Assembly: GCA_963205035.1 (NCBI GenBank)
Contig: CAUJII010000053.1
Coordinates: 1 to 13,559, forward strand
Source: Spirochaetota bacterium
Lineage (GTDB): Bacteria; Spirochaetota; Leptospiria; Turneriellales; Turneriellaceae
Direction of reading: 5' to 3'
DNA: 13,559 nucleotides
In this document: positions 1-7,147 of the stretch, piece after piece
Numbering within the stretch: position 1 is the stretch's first letter
Layout: every line of letters starts with the position of its first letter
Program-made: the position numbers and the translations under genes
The notes under the pieces: generated by a model
What the model saw: the letters and a program-made list of their open reading frames with translations, nothing else
The model's database searches: none
Told to the model about the DNA's origin: nothing

Positions 1-26
1 GCACTAAAGAAGGAAGGGGGCGCGGT

Positions 27-156
27 TGTCTAATAAGTCGCTCACTGAGTGTTTTTGCGCTTGGCTTCGATACAAAAATGCCAATCTTATTGGCATTTTG
101 ACTCTGCCACCGGGACAAAAATGTATCGAAGTGAGCGAAGTCGAGCCAATTAGACA
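27..156. repeat. Nested palindromic element (MITE/REP-like)
   Basis: Three inverted-repeat blocks are nested in the correct order: tgtctaat (27-34) with attagaca (149-156), tcgctcac (38-45) with gtgagcga (131-138), and cttcgataca (65-74) with tgtatcgaag (122-131). At the centre is a perfect 11-bp hairpin (75-99). The arrangement can fold into one long cruciform of about 130 bp. It contains no convincing gene. The gtgagcgaagtcgag-type arm resembles short dispersed palindromic repeats found in many bacterial genomes, so a miniature, non-autonomous mobile element or REP-like repeat is the likeliest reading. It begins 28 nt beyond the fliH stop. No target-site duplication could be recognised. Confidence 0.6.
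75..99 (-). terminator. Terminator-like hairpin after fliH
   Basis: aaaatgccaat (75-85) and attggcatttt (89-99) form a perfect 11-bp stem with a 3-nt loop. Read on the minus strand, in the direction of fliH transcription, the 3' arm runs into five T residues (78-74), which fits Rho-independent termination. The stem is AT-rich at its base, so strength is uncertain. It is also the core of the larger palindromic element and may be part of a mobile repeat rather than an evolved operon terminator. Confidence 0.45.
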
Positions 157-184
157 CCCTCCAACATACCGTATGACTAATAAA

Positions 185-1108
185 TTATAATGGTTTGGCA
201 TCTCTTATCGCCTGCTCGATTTCTTTAAGCTGCGTAGAAATACGCGCATCGATTGCACCGACGTCGGTTTCGATGATAACCCCGCCACGGTCGACTCGCG
301 AGTCTTCGTAAATATTTACCTTGCGCAGCGACTCCATCATCTTGACAATTTCGTCTTTGTGCGCGGTTGTGAGTTCCAAGTCGGCAAAGTTCACGCGGAT
401 GTCGATGCGGTCGCGTTCTTTAATGCGCGCCAACCCCTCACGGATATTATTGAGAACGACTTCCTTACGTTCGATAATTTCGTCTTTAATGACCTTGCGC
501 GCAATCATCAAGATCATCTCGACCATGAGCTTTTCTGACTCTTTGATAATTTGCTCGCGTACGTCGATGGCGTTACCGAGGATTGTTCCCAGACGGTCGA
601 TGAGACGCCGCACCTCGCCCATCCCTTCTTTATAGCCTTGCTCGCGGCCCGCGTTGTAACCTTTTTGGTACGCTTCATGGTTGATGTCCTGAACGCGGAG
701 TTCGGCCTCTTTCACCATGCGTTCGACTTCGAGCTTCGCGCGTTCGATGATTTGGCTCGACTGCATGCGCGCCGATTCTTCTTCTTTACGCGCTTTTTCT
801 TTCGCGTCTTGGATGAGGCGGAACGCTTCTGCCTTGCCGTCTTCGGTAATCCGCTGCGCTTCGCGTTCGGCTTCTTTCTGCCGAATTTTGATTTCTTGCT
901 CGGTCTCTTCGCGGTAGCGTTGTAACTCCGCTTCAATTTCTTCAATCGAAGGGCCGGTGTATTGCTCGACGATGTTCCCTTCGGAATCGAGTTCGAATTC
1001 GGCCAATTCGTCGAGTTGCTGAAATTTCTTGTACCTGTCGGGTAAATCTAAAACGATCGCAGAACTTTGCTTGCTAATCTCGGCGTTGTTGAAGACTAAA
1101 TGCGACAT
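185..1108 (-). CDS. fliH: Flagellar export stator protein FliH
   Basis: FliH is the cytoplasmic partner that holds the export ATPase FliI at the base of the flagellar type III secretion apparatus. The 307-aa protein has a variable N-terminus (1-55), a long, charged, Glu/Lys/Arg-rich coiled coil (about 56-145), a run of glycines spaced by four (G150, G154, G158, G162), and a conserved C-terminal domain with a D-R-G-G-V-I-I-E-T motif near 273-281. The GxxxG repeat is a known hallmark of FliH. It is longer than enterobacterial FliH, as is common in spirochaetes. It is last in the visible operon, 96 nt after fliG, with only a weak ribosome-binding site at the ATG. fliI would be expected next but is replaced by a palindromic element. 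Confidence 0.92.
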   Translation of the reverse strand: MSHLVFNNAEISKQSSAIVLDLPDRYKKFQQLDELAEFELDSEGNIVEQYTGPSIEEIEAELQRYREETEQEIKIRQKEAEREAQRITEDGKAEAFRLIQDAKEKARKEEESARMQSSQIIERAKLEVERMVKEAELRVQDINHEAYQKGYNAGREQGYKEGMGEVRRLIDRLGTILGNAIDVREQIIKESEKLMVEMILMIARKVIKDEIIERKEVVLNNIREGLARIKERDRIDIRVNFADLELTTAHKDEIVKMMESLRKVNIYEDSRVDRGGVIIETDVGAIDARISTQLKEIEQAIRDAKPL

Positions 1109-1204
1109 AATTTTAGAGTTGGATTAACCCCACCATCCCTATTCTTATCGACCAATGCCGGTCTCTACTGAACAAACGACGCGAGGTAAGCCGGGGTTTG
1201 TCCA

Positions 1205-2221
1205 TTATTGCACCAACTCGTCTTCGCCCGCACGCGCAACGACAATCTCGCCGTCTTCTTCGAGCTTGCGGATGATGTTCACAATTTTTTGCTGCGCCTC
1301 TTCGACGTCTTTGAGACGAATCGGGCCCATGAACTCCATATCTTCGCGAAGGAGAGCCGCAGCGCGCTTCGACATGTTGCGGAAAATCTTCTCTTGCACT
1401 TCGGTATCGACTGCTTTGAGAGCTTTCGCAAGATCTTGGTTGTCGAGTTCTCGCAAAACCTTTTGAATCGCCTTGTCGTCCAAGAGCACAATGTCCTCGA
1501 ACACAAACATTTTCTTCTTGATTTCTTCCGCAAGTTCCGGGTCTTCTTCTTCGAGTGCCTCGATAATCGATTTTTCTGTCGAACGATCGACGTTGTTCAA
1601 GACCTCGACAACGACGTCGATACCGCCCGCTTGGTTGAAGTCTTCATTCGAGAGCGTCGAGAGCTTGCGCTCCAAGACGCGTTCGACTTCTCGAAGCACC
1701 TCGGGCGAAGTGCGGTCCATTTTAGCAATGCGGCGCGCGACGTCGGGCTGGATTTGTGTCGGCAAGCTGCCCATGATGAGCGCAGACTTAGGCGCGTCGA
1801 GGTACGACAGAATGAGCGCAATCGTCTGCGGGTGCTCGTTTTGAATAAAGTTCAAAAGTTGGCTGGGGTCTTGCCTGCGCACAAAGTCGAACGGCCGTAC
1901 TTGCAACGAAGACGTTAGCCGGTTGACAATGTCGATTGCCTTCTGCGAGCCCAACGCCTTCTCTAGAATGGAGCGCGCTTGGTCGATGCCACCGCGAGAA
2001 ATAAATTCCTGAGCCATCATCAGCTCTTGGAACTCTTGAAGCACTGCTTCTTTGTCTTCAGGACGCACTTTGTCTAAGCGCGCAATTTCGTAAGTGATCG
2101 TGTCGACGTCGGCCTCTGTGAGCCGCTTCATAATGTCGGCGGCCACGTCGGGCCCGACAGTCAGCAAAAATATGGCGGCTTTTTGTTTCCCGCTGTATTC
2201 TGTTTTTGGCGCAGTCGACAT
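1205..2221 (-). CDS. fliG: Flagellar motor switch protein FliG
   Basis: FliG is the rotor protein that couples stator ion flow to rotation and links the MS ring to the FliM/FliN C-ring. Visible landmarks in the 338-aa protein are the FliF-binding N-domain (about 8-100), the EHPQT motif (129-133), the M-F-V-F-E-D hinge (238-243) and the charged torque helix (R286, R292, E293, D294, R302, matching the family's functional positions). The start was placed at 2221, where GGAGG lies 7 nt upstream inside the last codons of fliF; a 7-residue longer form starting at 2242 would overlap fliF and lacks that site. Only 2 nt separate the fliF stop from this ATG, so translation is probably coupled. Confidence 0.96.
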   Translation of the reverse strand: MSTAPKTEYSGKQKAAIFLLTVGPDVAADIMKRLTEADVDTITYEIARLDKVRPEDKEAVLQEFQELMMAQEFISRGGIDQARSILEKALGSQKAIDIVNRLTSSLQVRPFDFVRRQDPSQLLNFIQNEHPQTIALILSYLDAPKSALIMGSLPTQIQPDVARRIAKMDRTSPEVLREVERVLERKLSTLSNEDFNQAGGIDVVVEVLNNVDRSTEKSIIEALEEEDPELAEEIKKKMFVFEDIVLLDDKAIQKVLRELDNQDLAKALKAVDTEVQEKIFRNMSKRAAALLREDMEFMGPIRLKDVEEAQQKIVNIIRKLEEDGEIVVARAGEDELVQ

Positions 2222-2223
2222 GG

Positions 2224-3921
2224 TTAATCCTCCGAGAGCCAAGTTTTCAGAAGCTGCACAACATCCTCAGGGCGTTCTTTCGCAAGATTAATTGCATTTT
2301 CAATCATCGCACGGCGCGCCTGCTCTTCAATCGAAAGCTCGACCTCCACCCCTTCTTCTTCGATCGCCCTAAGCGCAGCATCGCGCATCATCGCTTGGCG
2401 CGCAGCCAGCTCTTCTTCGCGCAGACGGCGGCGGCGTTCGACTTCGCGCTTGATGAAGACATACGCAACGTATGCAAGCACTAAGCCAATGAGAGTAACG
2501 AGCACACCAATGAGAAGTTTACGCCGTGCGACTTGCGCGCGTAGCTCTTCGTCTTCTGCCTCAAACTGCTTGCTGCGGTCGATTTGTAAATGCTTTACCG
2601 AAATTTGGTCACCGCGTGCGATATCGAAACCAATCGATTTTTTTAAGACGTCGGTCACTTTCAAAAGCTCTTCGTCTGTCACCGCTGCATACTTGCGTAA
2701 ATATCCCGATTCGTCGGGCTTGACGCCTGTGCGCTCCCACTTGCCGTCTAAGAGAACGGCAAGGTTGACACGTTCGAGTTCCCACGGCTGCTTTCTAATC
2801 TTGCGGTGTGTTTCGTTAAACTTGTTATTCTTGATTTCTTCTTTCTTGGTGTACTTTGCTTTTTGGTAGTCGCGGTCTTTGTAACCCGGTGGAATGTTGG
2901 GCTCTGTTCCGGCGGGCCCTTCGGGTGTAAAACCATTGCCGTTAAACTCTTCGGTGGTTGTTTTGGAGGAGACCTCAAGCGAGTCTTTTACAACGCGTTC
3001 GGAATAAGGTGTGCGCGGGTCGTCGGGAGTCATCACAACAGGCTCGACTTCGTTTTTTTCGAGTTCTTCTTTATCCCAACGCAGTCTGGCTTCGAGACGC
3101 ACGACATCGTAGCGGTCGCCGTAGACCCCTTCACCGTAAAATTTGGTGAGCGACTTGCGGATGTCAGCGAGAAGTTTCGTGCGCTGCTGCTCTTGAATCT
3201 TGAGCTTTTCGGTCACGTCTTTCATCTCGGCTTTTTGCCGGTCGGCTTCGTTGTCGAAGTCGTTGATGACATCGCCCTCGGGACCTGCAATCGTTACGTT
3301 TTCTTTCTTGAGCCCCGGAACCGAGCGTGCGACTAATGTCTCAATCCCTTTAATTTCTTTAACAGAAAGTTTCTCAACGCCCGGTTTGTATTCGAGAAGA
3401 ATGGCTGCCGTTACTGGTTCTGTTTTTTCTTGAAAGAGCTCTTCAGAAGGGAATGCAATGTTGACCTGTGCTTTTTCTACGCCTTTGACTTTTTCGAGAG
3501 TGCGTGCAATCGCTCCCGAGAGAGCGCGCTGTTTCTTGACATCTTTTTCAAATTGCGTCTCGGACCATTTGTCGATGTCGAAGAGCTCCCACCCGTGGAC
3601 GCCTTGCGGGATCAAACCTTCTTGCGCCATCGCAACGAGAGCCGCTTCTTTTTTATCGTGCGCTACATAAATTGTGTCGGTGCCCGAAGTCGTGTACGAA
3701 AAACCCATTTCAGAAAGTTTGTTCGTGACCGACGCGAAGTCTTTCGTCTCCATCCCTTTGAAGAGAACGACGTGGGATTTCTCAGACGAGACGTTGCCGA
3801 TAATTGCGAGTGCGACAAGAATCGCAACGAAAGCCGAACCCAAGATAATTTTTTTCGTGGTGTCGAGTTTTCCGTTGAGCTCTTTGAGCTTCTCGATGAG
3901 GTTTGTTACAAACGGGGGCAT
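2224..3921 (-). CDS. fliF: Flagellar MS-ring protein FliF
   Basis: FliF forms the membrane-embedded MS ring, the base on which rod, rotor and export gate assemble. The 565-aa protein has an N-terminal transmembrane helix (about 25-44), YscJ/FliF-type ring-building domains (about 48-220), an extended periplasmic region rich in charged residues and Gly/Pro (about 295-370), a second transmembrane helix (about 469-490), and a cytoplasmic tail whose end (about 536-565, with a W-L-S-E-D terminus) is the FliG-binding segment. Length is normal for the family. AAGGAG lies 6 nt upstream of the ATG. It follows fliE after a 68-nt gap and abuts fliG. Confidence 0.96.
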   Translation of the reverse strand: MPPFVTNLIEKLKELNGKLDTTKKIILGSAFVAILVALAIIGNVSSEKSHVVLFKGMETKDFASVTNKLSEMGFSYTTSGTDTIYVAHDKKEAALVAMAQEGLIPQGVHGWELFDIDKWSETQFEKDVKKQRALSGAIARTLEKVKGVEKAQVNIAFPSEELFQEKTEPVTAAILLEYKPGVEKLSVKEIKGIETLVARSVPGLKKENVTIAGPEGDVINDFDNEADRQKAEMKDVTEKLKIQEQQRTKLLADIRKSLTKFYGEGVYGDRYDVVRLEARLRWDKEELEKNEVEPVVMTPDDPRTPYSERVVKDSLEVSSKTTTEEFNGNGFTPEGPAGTEPNIPPGYKDRDYQKAKYTKKEEIKNNKFNETHRKIRKQPWELERVNLAVLLDGKWERTGVKPDESGYLRKYAAVTDEELLKVTDVLKKSIGFDIARGDQISVKHLQIDRSKQFEAEDEELRAQVARRKLLIGVLVTLIGLVLAYVAYVFIKREVERRRRLREEELAARQAMMRDAALRAIEEEGVEVELSIEEQARRAMIENAINLAKERPEDVVQLLKTWLSED

Positions 3922-3989
3922 GGTCTTCTCCTTTTACGTCTTATGTCTCTTCTTTTTATTCTATGTCGTTCGTTCTGTTATTCGCGCCA

Positions 3990-4334
3990 TTATCTTAAGT
4001 TTGAAAGTTCGCGGTATGTGCGCACGGCAAGGTCTGCAATGTTCTTAACGAGGGTGAGAGACATACGCGCTTTTTCTGCCTGAATCATAAGCGTGTGCGC
4101 TTCGACCCCTGTCGGGTTCGAGACAACTTTTTGCCCCAACATCTCGGCATTCACTTGCTGGTCGTTGACCTTGTCGAGCGCTAAGGTCAGAGCGTCTGTA
4201 AAATTTTTCGCGGTATCTTCACCGATAGGTTGGATAGCTCTGCCGTTGAAGTGCTTTGCATCGGTGGTCTTAAGACTTACAAAATCTCCTTTGACGGCGT
4301 TTTGTTGGAAAAGACTTTCTGTTATGGGCAACAT
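3990..4334 (-). CDS. fliE: Flagellar hook-basal body protein FliE
   Basis: FliE is the small protein that connects the MS ring to the proximal rod. The 114-aa product has the expected size and the conserved C-terminal helical half (about 77-114), containing V-E-A-H, Q-A-E-K-A-R-M-S-L and the ending R-T-Y-R-E-L. A purine-rich GAGAGG lies upstream of the ATG. It sits 12 nt downstream of flgC, in the standard flgB-flgC-fliE order. Confidence 0.94.
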   Translation of the reverse strand: MLPITESLFQQNAVKGDFVSLKTTDAKHFNGRAIQPIGEDTAKNFTDALTLALDKVNDQQVNAEMLGQKVVSNPTGVEAHTLMIQAEKARMSLTLVKNIADLAVRTYRELSNLR

Positions 4335-4346
4335 TTTTTACCTCTC

Positions 4347-4805
4347 TTATGCTCTACCTATTTGCAGCGCAGCCTGAAACATCGACTTAGCGCCTTGGAT
4401 GACTTGCGAATTAGCCTCATAGCTTCGACTGGCGGCAATCATATCGACCATCTCAGAGACGACGTCGACATTGGGATATTCCACGTACCCTTTCTTCGGG
4501 CCGACTTTGATTGCATCGGGGTGAGACGGATCGAAAACCAAACGCACGGGCGTCGTTTCATCGCGTTCGATTTTGAGTACACGCACGCCTTCGCCGTCGC
4601 CTGCTCGTAAGCCAAAAGGATACACGGGGGATTTCCACCTTGTACGTGTATTGACGGGTTGCATGACGACGCGGCGCTTGCGGTAAGGGCCGTCGCCTTC
4701 GTTCGTGCGCGTAGTCGAAGCATTGGCAATGTTATTCGAGATGACGTCCATCTTGAGACGCTGCGCAGTGAGTCCTGTCGATGCAATGTTAATCGATTCA
4801 AACAT
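4347..4805 (-). CDS. flgC: Flagellar proximal rod protein FlgC
   Basis: FlgC is a proximal-rod subunit exported by the flagellar secretion system. The 152-aa protein has the N-terminal flagellar rod motif (S-N-N-I-A-N-A-S at 23-30), a P-Y-R-K segment (40-43) and the C-terminal rod/hook signature (about 108-152, with M-V-D-M-I and S-R-S-Y-E-A-N), matching the family at both ends. Its ATG overlaps the flgB stop by one base (TAATG), a translational-coupling arrangement. Confidence 0.95.
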   Translation of the reverse strand: MFESINIASTGLTAQRLKMDVISNNIANASTTRTNEGDGPYRKRRVVMQPVNTRTRWKSPVYPFGLRAGDGEGVRVLKIERDETTPVRLVFDPSHPDAIKVGPKKGYVEYPNVDVVSEMVDMIAASRSYEANSQVIQGAKSMFQAALQIGRA

Positions 4806-5239
4806 TACGCTACCCTATTCACAATACCAATCGTGCGGAAGTTATGGTTCATAAGCATCGTCAGCGCTTGGTATGTCATCATGTTCTTCGTTTGTTCTGC
4901 GACCTCGTGTTCTGGGTCAACGTTGTTGCCATCGTTGCGCATCGTAGAAAGATAATCGATTTGAGGTCGCGCCTGAACGTCTTTGATGTCACGCGGATGA
5001 TAAAAGGAAATATGCCGCTCGTCGGTTAAGCGCGCTGGGAACTCGTTCTCATAAGCGCTCTTGTTTGCATCGATCACGCGGCGAAGTTCCGCCTCGAACG
5101 TAACCTCGCTGCGCTTAAAATGAGGCGTGTCGACATTGGCAAGATTGTCCGCAAAAACTTGATGCCGCTTCTGTGCGACATCCATCCCTTTTTCGAGAAG
5201 GTATTGTGTTTTGCCCCAAAGACCAGTATCAGTTATCAT
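4805..5239 (-). CDS. flgB: Flagellar proximal rod protein FlgB
   Basis: FlgB is a proximal-rod subunit and the first flagellar gene of the operon. The start was placed at 5239, giving 144 aa, because AAGGAGA stands 5 nt upstream and the N-terminus then matches FlgB. The open frame continues upstream to 5407, but those 56 residues are not FlgB-like and overlap the PIN toxin gene. Visible motifs are A-D-N-L-A-N-V-D-T-P (30-39) and R-N-D-G-N-N-V-D (101-108). Its first 11 nt lie inside the end of the upstream PIN-domain gene, so expression may be coupled to that gene. Confidence 0.94.
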   Translation of the reverse strand: MITDTGLWGKTQYLLEKGMDVAQKRHQVFADNLANVDTPHFKRSEVTFEAELRRVIDANKSAYENEFPARLTDERHISFYHPRDIKDVQARPQIDYLSTMRNDGNNVDPEHEVAEQTKNMMTYQALTMLMNHNFRTIGIVNRVA

Positions 5240-5816
5240 GAGAATCTCCTTCTTTGGGTATCGGTTGATTATGCGTTTCGTGAGAGGGATTTTCTTCGTC
5301 CTCTGAAATCTTGTTCTCGTTGGGGGATAAATCCACCGGTTGCTCAGTCGAACTTTTGGCGCCGATAAAACTTGCTGGCGTAAAAACAGAAACATGCGAC
5401 CCCGCACCTTCGAGCATTGTGGGATCGAGGCTCACGAGAACACCGCCCGACACGCGCGCAGTCACAGTATAGATAGCGTCGGAGACGCGCAACTTGCCCT
5501 TTTCAGCCAGCTCGCACGCAGCACGCGTGAATGACCCATCGATATCTAACCACCGTACGTTTTCGGCAATCGACCATTGCCGCGCCAGAAGAGTGTAAAT
5601 CGACGGGCTCTCGACCATTTGACTTAGAGCCGCCGTGAGTTCGAGCAAGAACACGCGTGGTAGGTAGACCTCATAGCCTTCTGAAAGAACGCAGCGCAAA
5701 AATTCCCGCGCTTCGTTAAAGGACGCAGCATCGCGTTCGACCGCCGCTAAATAGACGCTCGCATCGATAGTGAGCTTTCGAGCCCGGCCTGAACTAACAG
5801 AAGAAACCCGCTCCAT
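5229..5816 (-). CDS. PIN-domain ribonuclease toxin (VapC-like)
   Basis: This is predicted to be a Mg-dependent ribonuclease toxin of a type II toxin-antitoxin pair. The PIN acidic residues are all in place: D18 (L-T-I-D-A-S), E59 (L-L-E-L), D113 (V-S-D-A) and D131 (S-L-D), so it looks catalytically intact. The PIN domain ends near residue 150. Residues 151-195 form an acidic, Ser/Glu/Asn-rich hydrophilic tail that is unusual for this family. The ATG overlaps the stop of the upstream ribbon-helix-helix gene by one base, and the 3' end overlaps flgB by 11 nt. The tail may be former intergenic DNA upstream of flgB that was read into the frame. The targeted RNA cannot be told from sequence. Confidence 0.8.
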   Translation of the reverse strand: MERVSSVSSGRARKLTIDASVYLAAVERDAASFNEAREFLRCVLSEGYEVYLPRVFLLELTAALSQMVESPSIYTLLARQWSIAENVRWLDIDGSFTRAACELAEKGKLRVSDAIYTVTARVSGGVLVSLDPTMLEGAGSHVSVFTPASFIGAKSSTEQPVDLSPNENKISEDEENPSHETHNQPIPKEGDSHDN

Positions 5817-6100
5817 TAGGGGGCCACCTCGCTTGGCTCAGTGCCGGATCCCGTGCGACTCTCGAAGAGCCTACCCATGGCACTCGAAGCCTTGGGAGGG
5901 ATCTGCCCCGCGAGGTCATCTAAAGAAGCCATGAACTCATCGGCCCGGAGACTACCGGTCTGTGAGAGAGCGTTGTCCGGACGGTTGAGCTCACGCGAGA
6001 GACTCGCCACTATCATATCGCGGAACTTCACCCCCCGCAGAGCTGCCTCTGCTTTGGCTTTACGGTAAATATCCACCGGAAGGTCTATGGTGGTTCGCAT
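5816..6100 (-). CDS. Ribbon-helix-helix antitoxin (VapB-like)
   Basis: This is the predicted antitoxin and transcriptional repressor for the PIN toxin immediately downstream. The N-terminal 38 residues begin M-R-T-T-I-D-L-P followed by two helices, the typical ribbon-helix-helix DNA-binding fold. The remainder (about 39-94) is hydrophilic and probably wraps the toxin. Length (94 aa) is normal. The stop and the toxin start share one base (TAATG), the usual antitoxin-first arrangement. Such antitoxins normally repress their own promoter, which here would lie upstream of both the toxin and the flagellar genes. Confidence 0.78.
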   Translation of the reverse strand: MRTTIDLPVDIYRKAKAEAALRGVKFRDMIVASLSRELNRPDNALSQTGSLRADEFMASLDDLAGQIPPKASSAMGRLFESRTGSGTEPSEVAP

Positions 6101-6123
6101 AAAAGCATAAATATGATTTCGTG

Positions 6124-6129
6124 ATTATA
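6124..6129 (-). promoter_or_regulatory. Candidate -10 box of the vapBC-like module
   Basis: On the minus strand a perfect TATAAT occurs 24 nt upstream of the antitoxin ATG, within an AT-rich stretch. No good -35 hexamer is seen at 17-18 nt, so activation or an unusual sigma factor may be needed. The sequence between the box and the ATG contains short repeated and mirrored motifs (atgctttt, catatttatg) that could be operator half-sites, but no clean palindrome stands out. Confidence 0.4.
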
Positions 6130-6314
6130 TGTAAAGAAATTTTTGTGTTTTTTTTAGGTGAAGGAGTTGTTTTTGAATGCTGGCTTAGCGCAGAAAAAAT
6201 CGTACCAGCGAGTTCCCGCCTACACTCTTCAGAGAAACTGGTGTGGAAGTGGGATGGATCCCCGGGAATATCTGAAAATCGACAAGAAGTGGTATTGGTC
6301 GCCCAAAACGCGCG

Positions 6315-6381
6315 TAACTATTCGGAGGGTGAGTAACTATTCGGAGGGTGAGTAACTATTCGGAAGCGAGTAACTATTCGG
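6315..6381. repeat. Four tandem taactattcgg repeats
   Basis: The 11-base core taactattcgg occurs at 6315-6325, 6334-6344, 6353-6363 and 6371-6381, spaced 19, 19 and 18 nt. The spacers are near identical (agggtgag, agggtgag, aagcgag). A fifth copy lies at 7245-7255, on the other side of the HigBA pair. The exactness of the first copies suggests recent slippage or duplication. Confidence 0.85.
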
Positions 6382-6396
6382 GGGGCTCGTGCCCAC
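6363..6396. repeat. Left direct repeat flanking HigBA cassette
   Basis: This copy starts gaagcga, contains the taactattcgg core and ends in ctcgtgcccac. It matches 7237-7268 with two base differences and one two-base gap. The two copies lie in the same orientation and bracket the HigB/HigA genes. Overlapping the right end is a hairpin, tgccca (6390-6395) with tgggca (6398-6403). Confidence 0.7.
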
Positions 6397-6499
6397 TTGG
6401 GCAGACTACAAGACCCTAACCCAACGGGCTTACGGCTAAAACGAGCGGCGTAATTGTCGCGAACAGGGAGGTTTAATTGCCGTTGGTCAACAGCACCAG

Positions 6500-6817
6500 T
6501 CAAGAACGCGATGCGTATAAATAATTTTCGGCTATTTCTGTCTTTTCATCGAGAATTTGAAGCAACCGTGCCGCCGCACCACTTGGAGAATTTTGGCCAC
6601 TCTCCCATGCTTCGATTGTTCGCCGGTGAGTGCCTATGATTTCAGCAAAGACGACTTGTGGAGCACCAATTTTATTGCGGATTCGTACAATATCTTCAGC
6701 TTTGTAATGAGGAACTGGCTTAATGGAAAGTACCCGGCTCTTGAATGTCCCGTTGCCAGCAACATACGTCTTAACTTCAGTTAAGCTGGATTTTAGATCT
6801 CTTAAAAGTTTGCTCAT
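6500..6817 (-). CDS. higA: Xre-family antitoxin (HigA-like)
   Basis: This is predicted to neutralise the RelE/HigB-type toxin encoded just upstream and to repress the operon. The 105-aa protein has a C-terminal helix-turn-helix domain (about 40-92) with the pattern R-I-R-N-K-I, then Q-V-V-F-A-E-I-I-G, then T-I-E-A-W-E-S-G-Q, typical of the HigA2 group. The N-terminal 35 residues are probably the toxin-binding part. GGGAGA precedes the ATG at 6817. The first 41 nt overlap the toxin gene. Toxin-first order is normal for higBA and opposite to most other type II pairs. Confidence 0.8.
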   Translation of the reverse strand: MSKLLRDLKSSLTEVKTYVAGNGTFKSRVLSIKPVPHYKAEDIVRIRNKIGAPQVVFAEIIGTHRRTIEAWESGQNSPSGAAARLLQILDEKTEIAENYLYASRS

Positions 6818-7136
6818 TCTTAATCTCCCTCACAAAATTAGCTAATTCCCGTTCCTCTGCTTTAGTCAGGTTGTCCTTTACTGCCTTGGCATACACTAAT
6901 AACAAGAAAGTGTGGCTGATTTCCGTAAAATCAAAATAGTAAATGCGGACGCCGCCACTTTTTCCTCGACCTTCGAGCGCCCAGCGAGTTTTCCAAACAT
7001 TTGCCGTTATATGTGTACCATCACGGCATTCCCTCTTCAACAAATGTTCTTCGAACTTTCGGATATTTTCCTCATTTAGGCCAGCGGCAGTTGCCATGCG
7101 GTCAAAGAGTGTTGTCCGAACAAAGGTTCGAGTCAC
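6777..7136 (-). CDS. higB: RelE/HigB-family mRNA interferase toxin
   Basis: This is predicted to be a ribosome-dependent mRNA endonuclease toxin. The 119-aa product opens T-F-V-R-T-T-L-F and contains R-W-A-L-E-G-R-G-K-S-G-G-V-R-I-Y-Y (51-67) and Y-A-K followed by D-N-L-T-K-A-E (82-94), the conserved blocks of the HigB2-like group. The start at 7136 is GTG; a later ATG at 7097 would remove the first beta strand, so GTG is preferred. No well-spaced ribosome-binding site precedes it (AGGGG abuts the codon), so translation may be weak or leaderless. Codons and base composition look more AT-rich than in the flanking flagellar genes, consistent with transfer. Confidence 0.8.
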   Translation of the reverse strand: MTRTFVRTTLFDRMATAAGLNEENIRKFEEHLLKRECRDGTHITANVWKTRWALEGRGKSGGVRIYYFDFTEISHTFLLLVYAKAVKDNLTKAEERELANFVREIKNEQTFKRSKIQLN

Positions 7137-7147
7137 CCCTATTCATT

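Larger units (their letters stand above)
6101..6499. other. Gene-free region between antitoxin genes
   Basis: This 399-nt stretch has no gene I can defend. Its right-to-left order (minus-strand sense) is: a patch with a 7-bp inverted repeat (ccaacgg 6421-6427 with ccgttgg 6480-6486), a short hairpin (6390-6403), four tandem 18-19 bp repeats (6315-6381), about 150 nt of unassigned sequence, and the AT-rich promoter of the vapBC-like pair. A plus-strand frame of 65 codons with a GTG start at 6158 crosses it, but has no ribosome-binding site and its last third is the repeats. The middle could be debris of an old mobile element. Confidence 0.6.

Noticed and set aside
551..925. Plus-strand open frames opposite fliH, fliG and fliF
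   Set aside because: They mirror the codon pattern of real minus-strand genes and show arginine/phenylalanine-rich, low-complexity products with no recognisable domain.
1145..1152. GTCGATAA on the minus strand upstream of fliH, one base off a sigma-28 -10
   Set aside because: The -35 position matches only two of eight consensus bases; chance occurrence is likely, though an internal fliH promoter cannot be excluded.
2222..2242. Upstream fliG start adding seven residues
   Set aside because: It would overlap the end of fliF and ignore the well-spaced GGAGG before the ATG at 2221.
5361..5368. gccgataa, identical to the sigma-28 flagellar -10 consensus
   Set aside because: It is on the plus strand, opposite to the flagellar genes, lies within the PIN toxin gene and has no TAAAGTTT-like -35 at 11 nt.
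5240..5407. N-terminal extension of flgB to 200 aa
   Set aside because: The extra 56 residues are not FlgB-like, lie within the PIN gene, and the internal ATG at 5239 has a strong AAGGAGA site.
6158..6355. 65-codon plus-strand frame with GTG start
   Set aside because: There is no ribosome-binding site, an in-frame stop sits immediately before it, and its last third is encoded by the tandem repeats. The middle vaguely recalls transposase fragments, but I cannot support a family.
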